From Stenotrophomonas maltophilia (lineage in GTDB: Bacteria; Pseudomonadota; Gammaproteobacteria; Xanthomonadales; Xanthomonadaceae), in NCBI RefSeq assembly GCF_002205165.1, contig NZ_NIVS01000020.1, positions 372,001 to 436,000 of the forward strand: a DNA stretch of 64,000 nt, read 5' to 3'. This document shows, one piece after another, positions 49,727 to 58,827 of this stretch (position 1 is its first letter; every line of letters starts with the position of its first letter). The position numbers and the translations under genes were made by a program. The notes beneath the pieces were generated by a model. The model was not told where the DNA came from. It worked only from the letters and a program-made list of their open reading frames with translations, and made no database searches.

Positions 49727-50059
49727 TCAACGTGCCTCAAGAATTGCCAGGACAACATGGGGCCTCCACTCGGACTCCAGATGGCTCAGGATCCGCTTGC
49801 CGCCATCCTCAGCATCTCCAGGCGATCCTCTTATGATGATGTTGGCAATGATCTCGGCGAGCAGGTCGTCCCGCATCTCTTGGCACGACGCTTCCGCTGC
49901 CTGGATCACCGCAGCGGTCTCTTCCGCCTTCTTGGCGTATCGAACGGCGGAACTCCGAATGCACTCATAGTAGGGTCGTGCGATTGAGGTGTTGACCGGT
50001 TCAGAGGTTTCGGCTGCGCCGGCCGCGAGCAGCAGAACTACAAAGCATGCGATACGCAC
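49727..50059 (-). CDS. Small secreted protein, unknown (110 aa)
   Basis: The signal peptide MRIACFVVLLLAAGAAETSE is followed by a mainly helical domain with two Cys (YYECIRSSAVRYAKK ... AEASCQEM), probably disulfide-linked in the periplasm. ATG 50057-50059 has a GGAGGA 6 bases upstream (read on the minus strand). No family is recognised. Confidence 0.65.
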   Translation of the reverse strand: MRIACFVVLLLAAGAAETSEPVNTSIARPYYECIRSSAVRYAKKAEETAAVIQAAEASCQEMRDDLLAEIIANIIIRGSPGDAEDGGKRILSHLESEWRPHVVLAILEAR

Positions 50060-50863
50060 GTCATCCTCCCCAAAATTGGTTTCGGGATACTCCAGAAATG
50101 GTACAGGACGATTCCAGGCGCAACCATCTCACCCTGAAGGGCCTAATGACACGTGCCGCAGAACCTGCCTGTACTGACAGGCTGGGCCACTCGGCATGAC
50201 GGTGCCTACGGCGCGACAGTTGAAGGGATATAGGTAAGCCAAGCGCCGTCGCATGGCGCACGTCCGGCGTGTTAACAATGTTACCGGCTGTAACCACTGT
50301 GTCGGCCAGTCAGATAAGTCTGAAAACCGTTGGTAACACTAGAGTTTGAACCCGGTGTTACCAGTGGTACCAATGTTACCAGTGGAAACAGCTAGCCCCG
50401 AATAAATCAACGGGTTCAGGGGGCTACTACTCAGCCGTTAGCTCGCGAGCCCCATTGATGGCAGTCATTAGTGCTGATTCAGCTTCGGGGTAGTCTGGAG
50501 CAGATGGTGTTACCTAAACGGCGATACCTAATTGCAATTCATAGTCTTTCTAAAACACTCTAAGTGCTGGGGCTCCACCTGTCGGACACTGCTGGACGGT
50601 GCATCTCAGTCTCTCGGTGAGTCATCTCTGTCCTAGGCAAGTCTTGTCGGCTACTGAGTCCCTCAGCACCCCTTCGGGCGCAGGGATCCTCAGGGAAATT
50701 GACGACCATTCATGGCTGGTGTCATCGTTGGTGCGTCTGCTTCTTGCCCTAATGCAGTGGGTGCGGAAAAAGCACCCCATTAAGCGCGCAGGCGTGGAGG
50801 GGGACAAGTGCGCGCGCGGGGCATGGGACTCGGGGGGGCTTGCTCGCGCTCAGGCAGCCCAGG
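50060..50863. other. Long intergenic region with TGTTACC repeats
   Basis: No supportable gene. TGTTACC or its complement occurs at 50279-50285, 50332-50338, 50356-50362 and 50374-50380. The 12-mer TGTTACCAGTGG is repeated exactly at 50356-50367 and 50374-50385, 18 bp apart. The rest shows no clear coding bias; a frame at 50,599-50,901 lacks a convincing start. Confidence 0.5.
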
Positions 50864-51208
50864 TCAAGGCGGGCACATTGCCACGCCGTAGTAATAGCTA
50901 GGGGGGAGAAGGTCGCCGAAAGCAGCGAAGAAGGTCCCAAACGCGGCCAAGGTGAAACTGAACTGATTGATGTGCCTGCCCAGCGAATTTCCGTCGCTGA
51001 GAAGGGTGCGAAATCGCTCCCGATCAGCTGCCAGGTATCCTTGAACTATCACTGACACGCCGACATACACCGCACCGATTCTTTGCGGCCAGCAGAGTTC
51101 CCCGAAAACTCTAGCGGCCACTAGGCAAAGCGCCGGCGTTCCGAATGCGAGTGCCACCCCAATGAGCGTCGGATAGGTGCGCATGAGTATGACCTTGGGA
51201 AGTTTCAT
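50864..51208 (-). CDS. Small multi-pass membrane protein, unknown (114 aa)
   Basis: Three hydrophobic stretches can be read: about residues 13-33 (TLIGVALAFGTPALCLVAARV), 40-60 (QRIGAVYVGVSVIVQGYLAA) and 84-104 (FSFTLAAFGTFFAAFGDLL). Start ATG 51206-51208. It lies alone, leftward, in a stretch of unusual host genes between 49 and 53.5 kb. Confidence 0.6.
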   Translation of the reverse strand: MKLPKVILMRTYPTLIGVALAFGTPALCLVAARVFGELCWPQRIGAVYVGVSVIVQGYLAADRERFRTLLSDGNSLGRHINQFSFTLAAFGTFFAAFGDLLPPSYYYGVAMCPP

Positions 51209-51432
51209 GGCTATCGACTAGACCTGTGCTTGTGGGAGGTTGCTCACCGATCATGCGCTGGACTCACGTTGGCGATCCGGGGCGCCTGCCCTTTCTTAGC
51301 GCTGAAGGTGCACTGGCGAGTGGAGCTCCTCCCATGCTACGTGGCCAAACTTTGGGAGTGATGCGACTGGTGCTCACGTCGAGCCAGGTCTCAAGCAGGA
51401 TGTGGGATCAAGCTACCCGGTGCTGATGGCTG

Positions 51433-51864
51433 CTAGCCTCCCAGTAGAGCGCTACCGGCTTCCTGTTGTCCCAGTACAAGCTGCGATGAGTAAGCCGGAT
51501 ACTGAACGTGCTCGATCTTGACCAAAGCTGCAGTCAGGTGTGTCGCTTGAAAGATGGTCTGGTTCTTCCCCCAGTAAAGAGACACAACCTTGTTTGGATT
51601 GTTTGGCAGGTCGTTGCTTTGAGCGACCCCCGGTCCGGTGTACACATAAACCCAGTCACCGTCTTCGACGGAGCTGTTGCCTAGCCACAGTACGTTATCC
51701 CTCAGCGGAATAGATCCAGCGCCTGCTTGGCCCCGCAGCGCCACGAGAAGAAGGTAGCCTGCGAGTTCAACATGCCCATTTGCCCTTAGTACAACGCGCT
51801 CGAGGTTGGCGACCCCTGAGTCAAAGATTCCGACGACGCTCAGATCATCGCTGAAGTTATACAT
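51433..51864 (-). CDS. Hypothetical protein, second gene of a two-gene unit (143 aa)
   Basis: Predicted beta-rich soluble protein (NLERVVLRANGHVELAGYLLLVALRG ... LWLGNSSVEDGDWVYVYTGPG ... VVSLYWGKNQTIFQATHLTAALVKIEHV). Its start overlaps the stop of the upstream coiled-coil membrane gene by 8 bp, so the two are co-translated. The strand pattern resembles a phage-type or cell-surface beta-sandwich, but no family is recognised. Confidence 0.62.
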   Translation of the reverse strand: MYNFSDDLSVVGIFDSGVANLERVVLRANGHVELAGYLLLVALRGQAGAGSIPLRDNVLWLGNSSVEDGDWVYVYTGPGVAQSNDLPNNPNKVVSLYWGKNQTIFQATHLTAALVKIEHVQYPAYSSQLVLGQQEAGSALLGG

Positions 51865-52378
51865 TTTTCTTTCCCTTGATCCGCGGGATGACCCATCCGC
51901 TAACGAGCAAAACGATAGCTAAAAGTCCCGTAACGATGGCTAGCGGCTTTGTGCTTGATTTGAACGCATCAACGCTGACGCCAACAAGAATCGATGCGAT
52001 GGTCATGCCGACCTGAGTCATCGCATTCATCTTTTCCAAGGAGTCTACTTTTTCCGCTAACGTTGAATTTTTGGACTTCAACGTCGACAGTTCTTCCCTG
52101 AGTACATCGATCTTTGCGTCCTTTGCTTGAACGCTCTCGCGCGCGGTGTGCAGGTCGGTCTCAAGCGCGGTGACCGCGCTTGAGACAAGTACCGCAATGG
52201 CGTCACCACCGATGGCCCGAGGCTTACCCGCTGCGAGACCTCGCAAAGCACCACCGATGCCGTCATAGCTATCGCGACTGATGAAGGAGGCGAGTTCAGT
52301 CGATCCAACCGTCTGTGCCCCCGTCCCTCCTGGGTTTGCGGCCGGGGGAGCCGGTTGCTGCGGTGTCGGTATGTGCAC
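51857..52378 (-). CDS. Coiled-coil protein with two C-terminal membrane segments (173 aa)
   Basis: A Pro/Ala/Gly-rich N-terminus (1-25) is followed by a soluble part, then a coiled coil (about 83-117, SVQAKDAKIDVLREELSTLKSKNSTLAEKVDSLEKM). Two hydrophobic hairpin segments follow (about 121-137 and 147-167) and a basic tail (RIKGKKNV). This plan recalls pore-forming or holin-like effectors of small defence cassettes, but that is only an architectural analogy. Confidence 0.62.
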   Translation of the reverse strand: MHIPTPQQPAPPAANPGGTGAQTVGSTELASFISRDSYDGIGGALRGLAAGKPRAIGGDAIAVLVSSAVTALETDLHTARESVQAKDAKIDVLREELSTLKSKNSTLAEKVDSLEKMNAMTQVGMTIASILVGVSVDAFKSSTKPLAIVTGLLAIVLLVSGWVIPRIKGKKNV

Positions 52379-52532
52379 GGCGCTTTCCCTTGCCCTAGCT
52401 CCTATTCGTGCTGGAATGCTATGCCGCCTCTGTCAAGAATGGTAGATGGCCTGATCGTCCCGCCTTCTCCAGGACCGGGGCAGCGACCTACGGGCGCTCA
52501 ACCGTCTTCTTGATTGGGCCTTTGCGCGGCGT

Positions 52533-52766
52533 GTGCTTGCTGCGCCGCTCGGATCCATTAGATGGTGGACACTTGTAGTCATGGCCTACTTCATCCTTGC
52601 GGCTATCGCCCTGGCCATACTTGTCTCGTTGGCGGACCCATGGTTTGGGCGGCAAGTGTCAACTGTACTTTCCTGGCTGGGTTGCGCTAGGGCGGCAGCA
52701 GATCACCGGTCCTTCGAGGGCTGGCAGGACAAGTTTGGCGGTAACTATGGCGGTAGCCTTGAATGA
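52533..52766 (+). CDS. Small single-pass membrane protein, uncertain (77 aa)
   Basis: From GTG 52533 the product has one strong hydrophobic segment (WWTLVVMAYFILAAIALAILVSL, about residues 11-33) and a polar C-terminus. The start is uncertain (ATG 52581 would begin within the membrane segment). It is divergent from the coiled-coil membrane gene. Confidence 0.4.
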   Translation: MLAAPLGSIRWWTLVVMAYFILAAIALAILVSLADPWFGRQVSTVLSWLGCARAAADHRSFEGWQDKFGGNYGGSLE

Positions 52767-53306
52767 GCATGTTCTCGATGGTCTTTGACAGCAATGCTCT
52801 TCGCCAGGTATGTGGTTGTTAGTGTGCCACCAATGCAACAGGCGTTGCGACCGCGACAGCGGATGTGTTGCCGAGCCGCGCGGAGACGTCGACGATCTCG
52901 CAGAGATTGACGCCGAGAACTGACACCGTGCAAGCCTGATCCTGGTGGCGCATCCATCCAGAGACGACGATCCGGGCAAGCCTGGTATGTGACGTGACTC
53001 GGCTATCGACACCTTCCAGCTTGGGCCCGGGCGGCATGGCGTCCGACCGTTGTGCCGCGTGTACGTCGACACCAAAGCATGCCTCGTCTGCGTGTTGACG
53101 TCGTCAATGCCTGTCAATCTTTACAGCCTTGACCGAAGGTCGTGAGGATGCTCGCCCGGTTGAACCGCTGGGCGCGTCAGCTGAGTTGGCGGCCAATTTG
53201 GCCGCCAGCGGAGCCCCACGCTGCCGTCTCTTGAGTCTCTCGTCGTCGACCAATGCCAGAGCGTCGGCCGTCCCGAATCGTAAGCTGTGAAAGCTGATCG
53301 GACAGC
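52767..53306. other. Intergenic region without a supportable gene
   Basis: Several short frames exist on both strands but none has a convincing start, composition or length. A minus-strand frame around 52,819-53,100 is protein-like for about 70 residues and could be a remnant of a lost gene. No dyads or tRNA-like folds were noticed. Confidence 0.4.
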
Positions 53307-53513
53307 GTGAGTGTCGCAACCGAGCTGTTCGACTACCTCGCCGATGCTGTTCGAATGTTCGGAACCACACACCCACGCCTTGCCGCGGATGAATCGTGGG
53401 TCGATGCGTGGGTCACCGAAAGTTTCAAAAGAAACTTCGATTACTACTTCCTGCAAATCACATCAGATTCGTCCGGGAAAAGTGCCCTGATGGCTTCCGC
53501 GCTCGAAAAATAA
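53307..53513 (+). CDS. Hypothetical small protein (68 aa)
   Basis: From GTG 53307 the frame reads SVATELFDYLADAVRMFGTTHPRLAADESWVDAWVTESF..., acidic and amphipathic, of plausible protein character. No ribosome-binding site is obvious. It may be the C-terminal remnant of a larger gene. No family is recognised. Confidence 0.4.
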   Translation: MSVATELFDYLADAVRMFGTTHPRLAADESWVDAWVTESFKRNFDYYFLQITSDSSGKSALMASALEK

Positions 53514-53717
53514 TAGGAATATACAAAAGCAAGAAAGCAACGCATTTCGTTCTTGTTAAGTGCGCGTCAACTATCGTTCCGCCCCGTTTGACGGCGCCAC
53601 TAGTGGCTTGGCCGATTTCGCGATGTGGTTTTGCGCATCGCTTCATGTGCGCGTGGCGGTAATGCAGCGCAGTTTTCCATCGGCCACGTGTCGATTGGCT
53701 TTCAGAGAGGTTGAATC

Positions 53718-53900
53718 ATGAAGTTTCTCATTATCCCGGCACTGCTTGCCGTGACATTGCTCGTGTCCGGTTGTACGACCAGCAGCTGGATCCAGGCCGC
53801 CGGTGGCGTGATGCAGGCAAAGGATGACTACGATAAACAGGCGCGCAACCAGCGCATCCGCGACGCCAACGCGGCGGCAGCACGTGCGCGCCGGCAGTGA
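53718..53900 (+). CDS. Small lipoprotein (60 aa)
   Basis: Signal peptide and lipobox LLVSGC (Cys19), then about 40 polar residues rich in Ala, Arg, Asp and Gln, ending AAAARARRQ. ATG 53718 follows AGAGAGG. Its stop overlaps the GTG of the next lipoprotein gene (GTGA), making a two-lipoprotein operon. Confidence 0.8.
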   Translation: MKFLIIPALLAVTLLVSGCTTSSWIQAAGGVMQAKDDYDKQARNQRIRDANAAAARARRQ

Positions 53901-54262
53901 GCGCCGCCCCCATGACCAAGGCGATCCTGCTGGCGTTTGGTGTCTCCGCAGCGCTGTCCGGATGCATGCCCAGCGTTCTTCAATATGACCGCGGCAATCC
54001 GGTCGTGATGAGTTCGCTGCAGCAGGGGGCGACGCGCGAGTCGGTCCTGAGCGCTGCGGGCCGGCCGCTGGACGCGATGGTGCTGCCCGGCATCAACGGC
54101 GTCTGCTACAACTACCTCCTGCGCAACCGCGGCAACAGCTCGCCCTACTATGTGGCCTTCAACGCGCAGGGGCGTGTCGTCAATGCAGGCTATATCGCCT
54201 GCGAGAAGGCAGTCGCGGCGGGCTACCTGGATGCCAGTGAGCCGATCAAGCCGCGCTACTGA
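53897..54262 (+). CDS. Lipoprotein, BamE/SmpA-like small domain (121 aa)
   Basis: Start GTG 53897 by the GTGA overlap, or ATG 53912. The lipobox is LSGC (Cys23). The following VVMSSLQQGATRESVLSAAGRPLDAMVLPG is the helix-hairpin pattern of SmpA/BamE-fold lipoproteins (x-LxxGxTxxxVxxxxGxP). Probably anchored in the outer membrane. Function unassigned; it need not be BamE itself. Confidence 0.75.
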   Translation: MSAAPMTKAILLAFGVSAALSGCMPSVLQYDRGNPVVMSSLQQGATRESVLSAAGRPLDAMVLPGINGVCYNYLLRNRGNSSPYYVAFNAQGRVVNAGYIACEKAVAAGYLDASEPIKPRY

Positions 54263-54290
54263 TTGAGCGACAACGCGGTGCGCGCGCGCG

Positions 54291-54854
54291 TCATCGCAGC
54301 AACGACGGCGCCTGGTCGATCCGCCAGGCGCCATTCAACGCAAGCACCACCGCGAACGTTCCGCACAGCAACACGTCGGCCTCATTGTTCTCGCGCAGCG
54401 AGTGGTCGGCGCCGGGCAGCATGAGCACTTCGACCTCCCCGATGAACGCATGCCGCTCGTGATGCCGGGCACGCACCATTTCCCGGTACGGCCCGCGAAG
54501 TGTGCGCACCACCGGCCGATTGCCTGCGGCCTGCGCCGCTTTTTCAAGATCGATCACCTTGCCGCGCGGCATGCGCCAGACGATCCGCTCGGGTTGGCCG
54601 AACCACTCCAGTGCCTTCACCTCGCGGGTATGAAGGGCGCGCTTGGGTGGCGTGCGGCTCAATGCCAGCGCTGCGCGTCGGCTGCGCAACGCAATCCATA
54701 GCATGCTGCCCACGATGAACAGCCCGGCGGCCATCAGGTATACGAATACCAGCCCGAACCATGGCGAGCTGTTGGGAATACCGAACAGCATGGCAAAGAA
54801 GATGAGCAGCATCACCCCCTTGATCCACTCGACCTTGGTGTTCCTTGTCCCCAT
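54291..54854 (-). CDS. Two-TM membrane protein, unknown (187 aa)
   Basis: ATG 54852-54854 is preferred over in-frame ATGs further upstream because GGGATG lies about 8 bases ahead and the protein-like sequence starts there. Two membrane segments lie at about 14-30 (VMLLIFFAMLFGIPNSS) and 33-55 (FGLVFVYLMAAGLFIVGSMLWIAL). The C-terminal about 115 residues are cytosolic or periplasmic and beta-rich. No family is recognised. Confidence 0.7.
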   Translation of the reverse strand: MGTRNTKVEWIKGVMLLIFFAMLFGIPNSSPWFGLVFVYLMAAGLFIVGSMLWIALRSRRAALALSRTPPKRALHTREVKALEWFGQPERIVWRMPRGKVIDLEKAAQAAGNRPVVRTLRGPYREMVRARHHERHAFIGEVEVLMLPGADHSLRENNEADVLLCGTFAVVLALNGAWRIDQAPSLLR

Positions 54855-55045
54855 GCCACATCCCTTGAGACACCCGCAACACGCGGGGAGCCGGCCATTC
54901 TGAACCGCCAGGGGGTGCTCGTCAGCTGTTGGGGGACTTCTTTCGCAGGCTCCCCGCACGGCGCCTTTGGTCCCCGTGTCATTCGGCAGGTGTCGCTGTC
55001 CCCGCGGCTTGCTAAAACAGCCGTCAACCACCTCTCAGGTCATGG

Positions 55046-56104
55046 ATGATGAACCGACGCTACTCACGGTTGTGCGGCTGCCTGGCAACGCTGCTCCCTG
55101 CGGTCACCTATGCGGCTGTGGACCTTGCCGCGCTGGACAAGGACATGGTCGGCCCACGCATGGAGATTCTCGTTCTCGGCAGCGTGCACCTGAGCGAGTA
55201 CAAGGATTTCGACCGCACATCGCTTGATCCCGTATTGGACAGGCTTGCCGCGTTCAAACCGGCGTTCATTACGATCGAAGCACTCAGTGGCGAGCAGTGC
55301 GATCTGGCGATGCGTCACCCGTCGGTCTACGGCAAGGATTTCTGTGCGAGCACGGAGAAAGCGAAGACGGCCACCGGCCTCGATGTACCTTCCGCAATCG
55401 CTGAAATCAACACGCAATTGAAGGTGTGGCCAGCGGCGCCCACACCTGCGCAGCGTCGCAGGCTGGCCGCCGTGTTCCTGGCCGCCGGAGAGCGGGCATC
55501 GGCCTACGTGCAGTGGTTGCAGCTGCCCCAGGCCGAACAGCGCGCCGGCGATGGATTGGATGGGACCCTGGTCGAGATGCTGGAGCAGTTCGGTACGCGC
55601 AACAACGAGGACTATCAGATTGCCGCTCGCCTGGCGGCGCGACTGGGGCACCAGCGCGTGTACCCCGTCGATGACTACACCGGCGGGAGGCACCAGATTC
55701 CCGATCGCGAGGCCTTCGGAAAGGCGGTGCAGGATGCATGGAGCCAAGATCGGTCCCAACTGCAGCCGGTCATTGACGAGCAGAAGCGCCTCGTCACCGC
55801 CAAGGACATGCTCTCGCTGTACCGCCTCACCAATGCGCCCCGGACGCAGGCGGTGATGGCCGAGTCCAACGTGCGCCCGGCCCTGGCCGCGGTGTCCGTG
55901 CAGCACTATCCGCAGATGTGGGTGCAAGGGTGGGAGATCCGCAATCTGCGCATGGTCGCCAACGTGCTGGATGTGGTTCGCCTGCACCCCGGCGCCCGCG
56001 TGCTTTCCGTCGTCGGTGCCTCGCACAAGCCTTGGTTCGATGGGTGGCTGGCCCAGATGTCCGGCGTGGATATCGTGGATGCAGAGGACGTGCTCAAGGA
56101 ATAG
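55046..56104 (+). CDS. DUF5694-type secreted protein, copy 1 (352 aa)
   Basis: Signal peptide MMNRRYSRLCGCLATLLPAVTYA, then the TraB/Tiki-like pattern: LGSVHLSE (about residues 44-51), ITIEALSGEQCD, and a C-terminal VVGASHKPWFDGWL. Members of this superfamily (DUF5694, TraB, GumN) share GxxH and E motifs and are suspected metal-dependent hydrolases. A close paralogue follows 117 bp downstream, so the pair is a tandem duplication. Confidence 0.82.
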   Translation: MMNRRYSRLCGCLATLLPAVTYAAVDLAALDKDMVGPRMEILVLGSVHLSEYKDFDRTSLDPVLDRLAAFKPAFITIEALSGEQCDLAMRHPSVYGKDFCASTEKAKTATGLDVPSAIAEINTQLKVWPAAPTPAQRRRLAAVFLAAGERASAYVQWLQLPQAEQRAGDGLDGTLVEMLEQFGTRNNEDYQIAARLAARLGHQRVYPVDDYTGGRHQIPDREAFGKAVQDAWSQDRSQLQPVIDEQKRLVTAKDMLSLYRLTNAPRTQAVMAESNVRPALAAVSVQHYPQMWVQGWEIRNLRMVANVLDVVRLHPGARVLSVVGASHKPWFDGWLAQMSGVDIVDAEDVLKE

Positions 56105-56221
56105 AGAGCGCACTTCGCGGTGCCACCATGGAGACTGCCGTCGGCCCGTGCCATCCGGCACGTGGCCCGACCTGCATCGGCCTGCTAGAAAGGCGGCCAC
56201 GGACCCCTCTTGAGGTGATGC

Positions 56222-57316
56222 ATGAAGCAACGCGTGTTGTCGGCCTGCGTGATGGCCCTGATTCCGGTCTGCGCCCAGGCGCAGATCGACCTGGCGAACC
56301 TGGACAAGGACATGGTCGGCCCACGCACCGAGGTCCTCGTGCTGGGCAGCGTCCACCTCAGCGAGCATGAGGCCTTTGACCCCAAGGCACTGGACCCGCT
56401 GCTGGACAGGTTGGCCGCCTTCAAGCCCGGCTACATCACCATCGAAGCCATCAACGGCGAGCAGTGCGACCTCGCCAAGCGCCATTCCGCGGCCTACGGC
56501 GATGACTACTGCGCCAGCACGGAGGCCGCGAAGACGGCCACGGGACGGGAGGTGCCCGCCGCGATCGTGCAGGTCAACACGACGCTCGCCACCTGGCCGG
56601 CATCGCCCACGCCCGCGCAGCGTCGCCAACTGGCCGCGCTGTTCCTTGCTGCCGGCGAACGGGCATCTGCCTACGTGCAGTGGCTGCAGCTGCCTCTGGC
56701 CGAGCGACGGGCGGGCGATGGCCTGGACGGCACCCTGGTCGAGCTGCTCAGGCAGATCGAAACGCGCAAGAACGAGAGCTACCAGATCGCCGCCGTCCTG
56801 GCCGCGCGACTCGGCCTGCAGCGCGTCTACGCGGTGGACGACCATACCGGTGACAATCACAGGATCGCCGACCGCAAGGCGTTCAGCGCAGCGCTCCAGC
56901 AGGCGTGGAGCGGATATGGCCCCACGTTCGATGCCATGACGGAACGCGAAGCGGCCTTCATCGCGTCCAACGATCTGCTCTCGCTGTATCGCAGCGTCAA
57001 CGATCCTGCCGCGCTGCAGGTGCTCGCCGAGTCCAACGTGCGCCCAACGCTGGCGGCCGTGTCACCGCAGCACTACCCGCAGATCTGGGTGCAGGGCTGG
57101 GAGATCCGCAATCTGCGCATGGTCGCCAACATTCTGGAGGTCGTGCGCGACCACCCCGGCTCCCGCGTGCTCTCCATCGTCGGCGCTTCGCACAAGCCGT
57201 GGTTCGATGGTTGGCTGGGGCAGGTCTCGGGGGTGGATATCGTGGACACGCAGGGAGTGCTCGGTGGGGAGAAGGCGCCGATGGCGGCACCCGACGCGCA
57301 GCGTCAGACCCGTTAG
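56222..57316 (+). CDS. DUF5694-type secreted protein, copy 2 (364 aa)
   Basis: Closely similar to the upstream gene along its whole length (shared LGSVHLSE, EQCDLA, LAAGERASAYVQWLQLP, WVQGWEIRNLRMVAN, VGASHKPWFDGWL), with a different signal peptide (MKQRVLSACVMALIPVCAQA) and a 15-residue longer C-terminus. Its stop overlaps the convergent MocR-type gene by 4 bp. The duplicates' difference in the middle (around residues 205-260) suggests divergence rather than recent gene conversion. Confidence 0.82.
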   Translation: MKQRVLSACVMALIPVCAQAQIDLANLDKDMVGPRTEVLVLGSVHLSEHEAFDPKALDPLLDRLAAFKPGYITIEAINGEQCDLAKRHSAAYGDDYCASTEAAKTATGREVPAAIVQVNTTLATWPASPTPAQRRQLAALFLAAGERASAYVQWLQLPLAERRAGDGLDGTLVELLRQIETRKNESYQIAAVLAARLGLQRVYAVDDHTGDNHRIADRKAFSAALQQAWSGYGPTFDAMTEREAAFIASNDLLSLYRSVNDPAALQVLAESNVRPTLAAVSPQHYPQIWVQGWEIRNLRMVANILEVVRDHPGSRVLSIVGASHKPWFDGWLGQVSGVDIVDTQGVLGGEKAPMAAPDAQRQTR

Positions 57317-58713
57317 TCGGCATCCCCGTGTGAGGCGGTCATCGCCTTCGCGAGCACCTCGAATACCCGTGCATCCTGCGCCTGCGCGGCGTTGAAGCGC
57401 AGGAAGCCGGCTGCGCGCAACGATGGGCTGAAGGCATTGCCGGGTGCCAGCATCACGCCCTCGCCAAGACAGCGGCGGGCGATGCTGGCGGCATCCATGC
57501 CGTCGGGCAGGTGGCACCACATCAGCATGCCGGCCTGCGGTACCGTCCATGGCGTGATGCCCAGGGGCGCCAGCCGCGCCAGCGTGAGTTCACGTGCCGC
57601 GGTCAGCCGTACGCGTACGTTCTCCAGATGGCGCCGATAGCCGCTGTCGGTCAGTGCGGCGTGCAGGATGTCGGCGGCCAGGCGCCCGCCGCCGAAGCTG
57701 GTGGCGATCTTCAGGTCGGCCAGGCCTTCGATCCAGTCGCGGCGCGCGGCGATGTACCCGCAGCGCACCGACGCGGACAGCGTCTTGGAAAAGCTGCCTA
57801 CCTGGATTACCCGGGACAGCCCGTCGAATGCGGCCAGCCGCGGTGCGGGCGTGTGCTCGAAGTCAGCGAACAGGTCATCCTCGACGATGATCAGGTCGCT
57901 GCTGTCGGCCAGAGAGAGCAGCCGATGTGCGGTGGCCGGGGAGAGCGTGGCGCCGGTCGGGTTGTGGATGCCCGAATTGGTGATGTACAGGCGGGGCGCA
58001 TGCGCCTGCAGCGCCGCGGCAAAGGCATCCACGTCCGGGCCATTCGGCGTGTATGGCACGCCGATCACCTGCACGCGGTGCGCCTTGAGCAGGGCCAGGA
58101 AATTGAAGTAGCACGGGTCGTCGATGAGCACGGTATCGCCGGGCTCGAGCAGGAAACGGCAGATCAGGTCGACCGCATGCGAACCCGATTCGGTGAGCAT
58201 GATCTGCTCGGGCGCCGCCTCGACCGCGTGCCCGGCCAAGCGACGGGACAGCAGTTGCCGCAGCGGCGGCAGGCCCAGTGGCGAGGCGTAATCGGCCAGG
58301 GCGGCGCTGCTAGCGCGGGCGGCACTGCGCAGGCCGCGGCGGATCCCCTCGACATACATCCAGTCGCTGGGCAGCCAGCCGCTGCCGGGCTTGAGCACGC
58401 CGGCCTCGTGATCCAGCGATTGCCGTGCCAGCCACAACGGGTCGACCTGGCGATCGCGTGGGGGCCCCATCTCGGCCAGTGCCAGTGGCGCGACCGGGCC
58501 GGCCGCATAGAAGCCGGAGCCGGGCCGCGCCTGGATCAGCCCTTCGGCTGCCAACCGCTCATAGGCTTCGACCACGGTGGACACCGACACCTGCAGTGTC
58601 TTGGCCTGTGCGCGCACCGAGGGAAGTCGCGCGCCGGGGAGCCAGCTGCGGTCGTTGAGACGGGCACGCACGCTGGCCATGACCATCTCGATGCGGGTGG
58701 TGGGGAGCGTCAT
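57313..58713 (-). CDS. MocR/PdxR-type regulator: GntR HTH plus aminotransferase-like domain (466 aa)
   Basis: GntR winged helix at about residues 10-70 (VRARLNDRSWLPGARLPSVRAQAKTLQVSVSTVVEAYERLAAEGLIQARPGSGFYA). The type-I PLP fold follows, with the PLP-lysine motif VGSFSKTLSASVRCGY and NSGIHNPTGATLSP. MocR proteins sense PLP or an amino-acid adduct and usually control a divergent gene; here that is an EamA transporter, with TGTAC repeats in between. Confidence 0.93.
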   Translation of the reverse strand: MTLPTTRIEMVMASVRARLNDRSWLPGARLPSVRAQAKTLQVSVSTVVEAYERLAAEGLIQARPGSGFYAAGPVAPLALAEMGPPRDRQVDPLWLARQSLDHEAGVLKPGSGWLPSDWMYVEGIRRGLRSAARASSAALADYASPLGLPPLRQLLSRRLAGHAVEAAPEQIMLTESGSHAVDLICRFLLEPGDTVLIDDPCYFNFLALLKAHRVQVIGVPYTPNGPDVDAFAAALQAHAPRLYITNSGIHNPTGATLSPATAHRLLSLADSSDLIIVEDDLFADFEHTPAPRLAAFDGLSRVIQVGSFSKTLSASVRCGYIAARRDWIEGLADLKIATSFGGGRLAADILHAALTDSGYRRHLENVRVRLTAARELTLARLAPLGITPWTVPQAGMLMWCHLPDGMDAASIARRCLGEGVMLAPGNAFSPSLRAAGFLRFNAAQAQDARVFEVLAKAMTASHGDAD

Positions 58714-58758
58714 CGGGGCATCCGTACGGGTCGTTCGGCCATAACAGTTACGGCAAAG

Positions 58759-58773
58759 TGTACTGGACTGTAC
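58759..58773. promoter_or_regulatory. TGTAC direct repeat between mocR-type gene and transporter
   Basis: TGTAC at 58759-58763 and 58769-58773, 10 bp apart (one helical turn), in the 114-bp gap between the divergent starts. Direct repeats at helical spacing are typical MocR operators. The sequence also reads as a near-palindrome (GTACTGGACTGTAC). Confidence 0.55.
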
Positions 58774-58827
58774 ATGGAGTGGCGGCCCGCCGCCGTGGTC
58801 CACTGGCCGCCCTTCAAGGATGTCGGC

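Noticed and set aside
50599-50901. 100-residue plus frame
   Set aside because: No ribosome-binding site, mixed composition and no homology-like motifs; overlaps the better supported leftward membrane protein gene at its end.
52819-53100. Transposase remnant on the minus strand
   Set aside because: Protein-like over about 70 residues but with no recognisable transposase motif or terminal repeats; not supportable.
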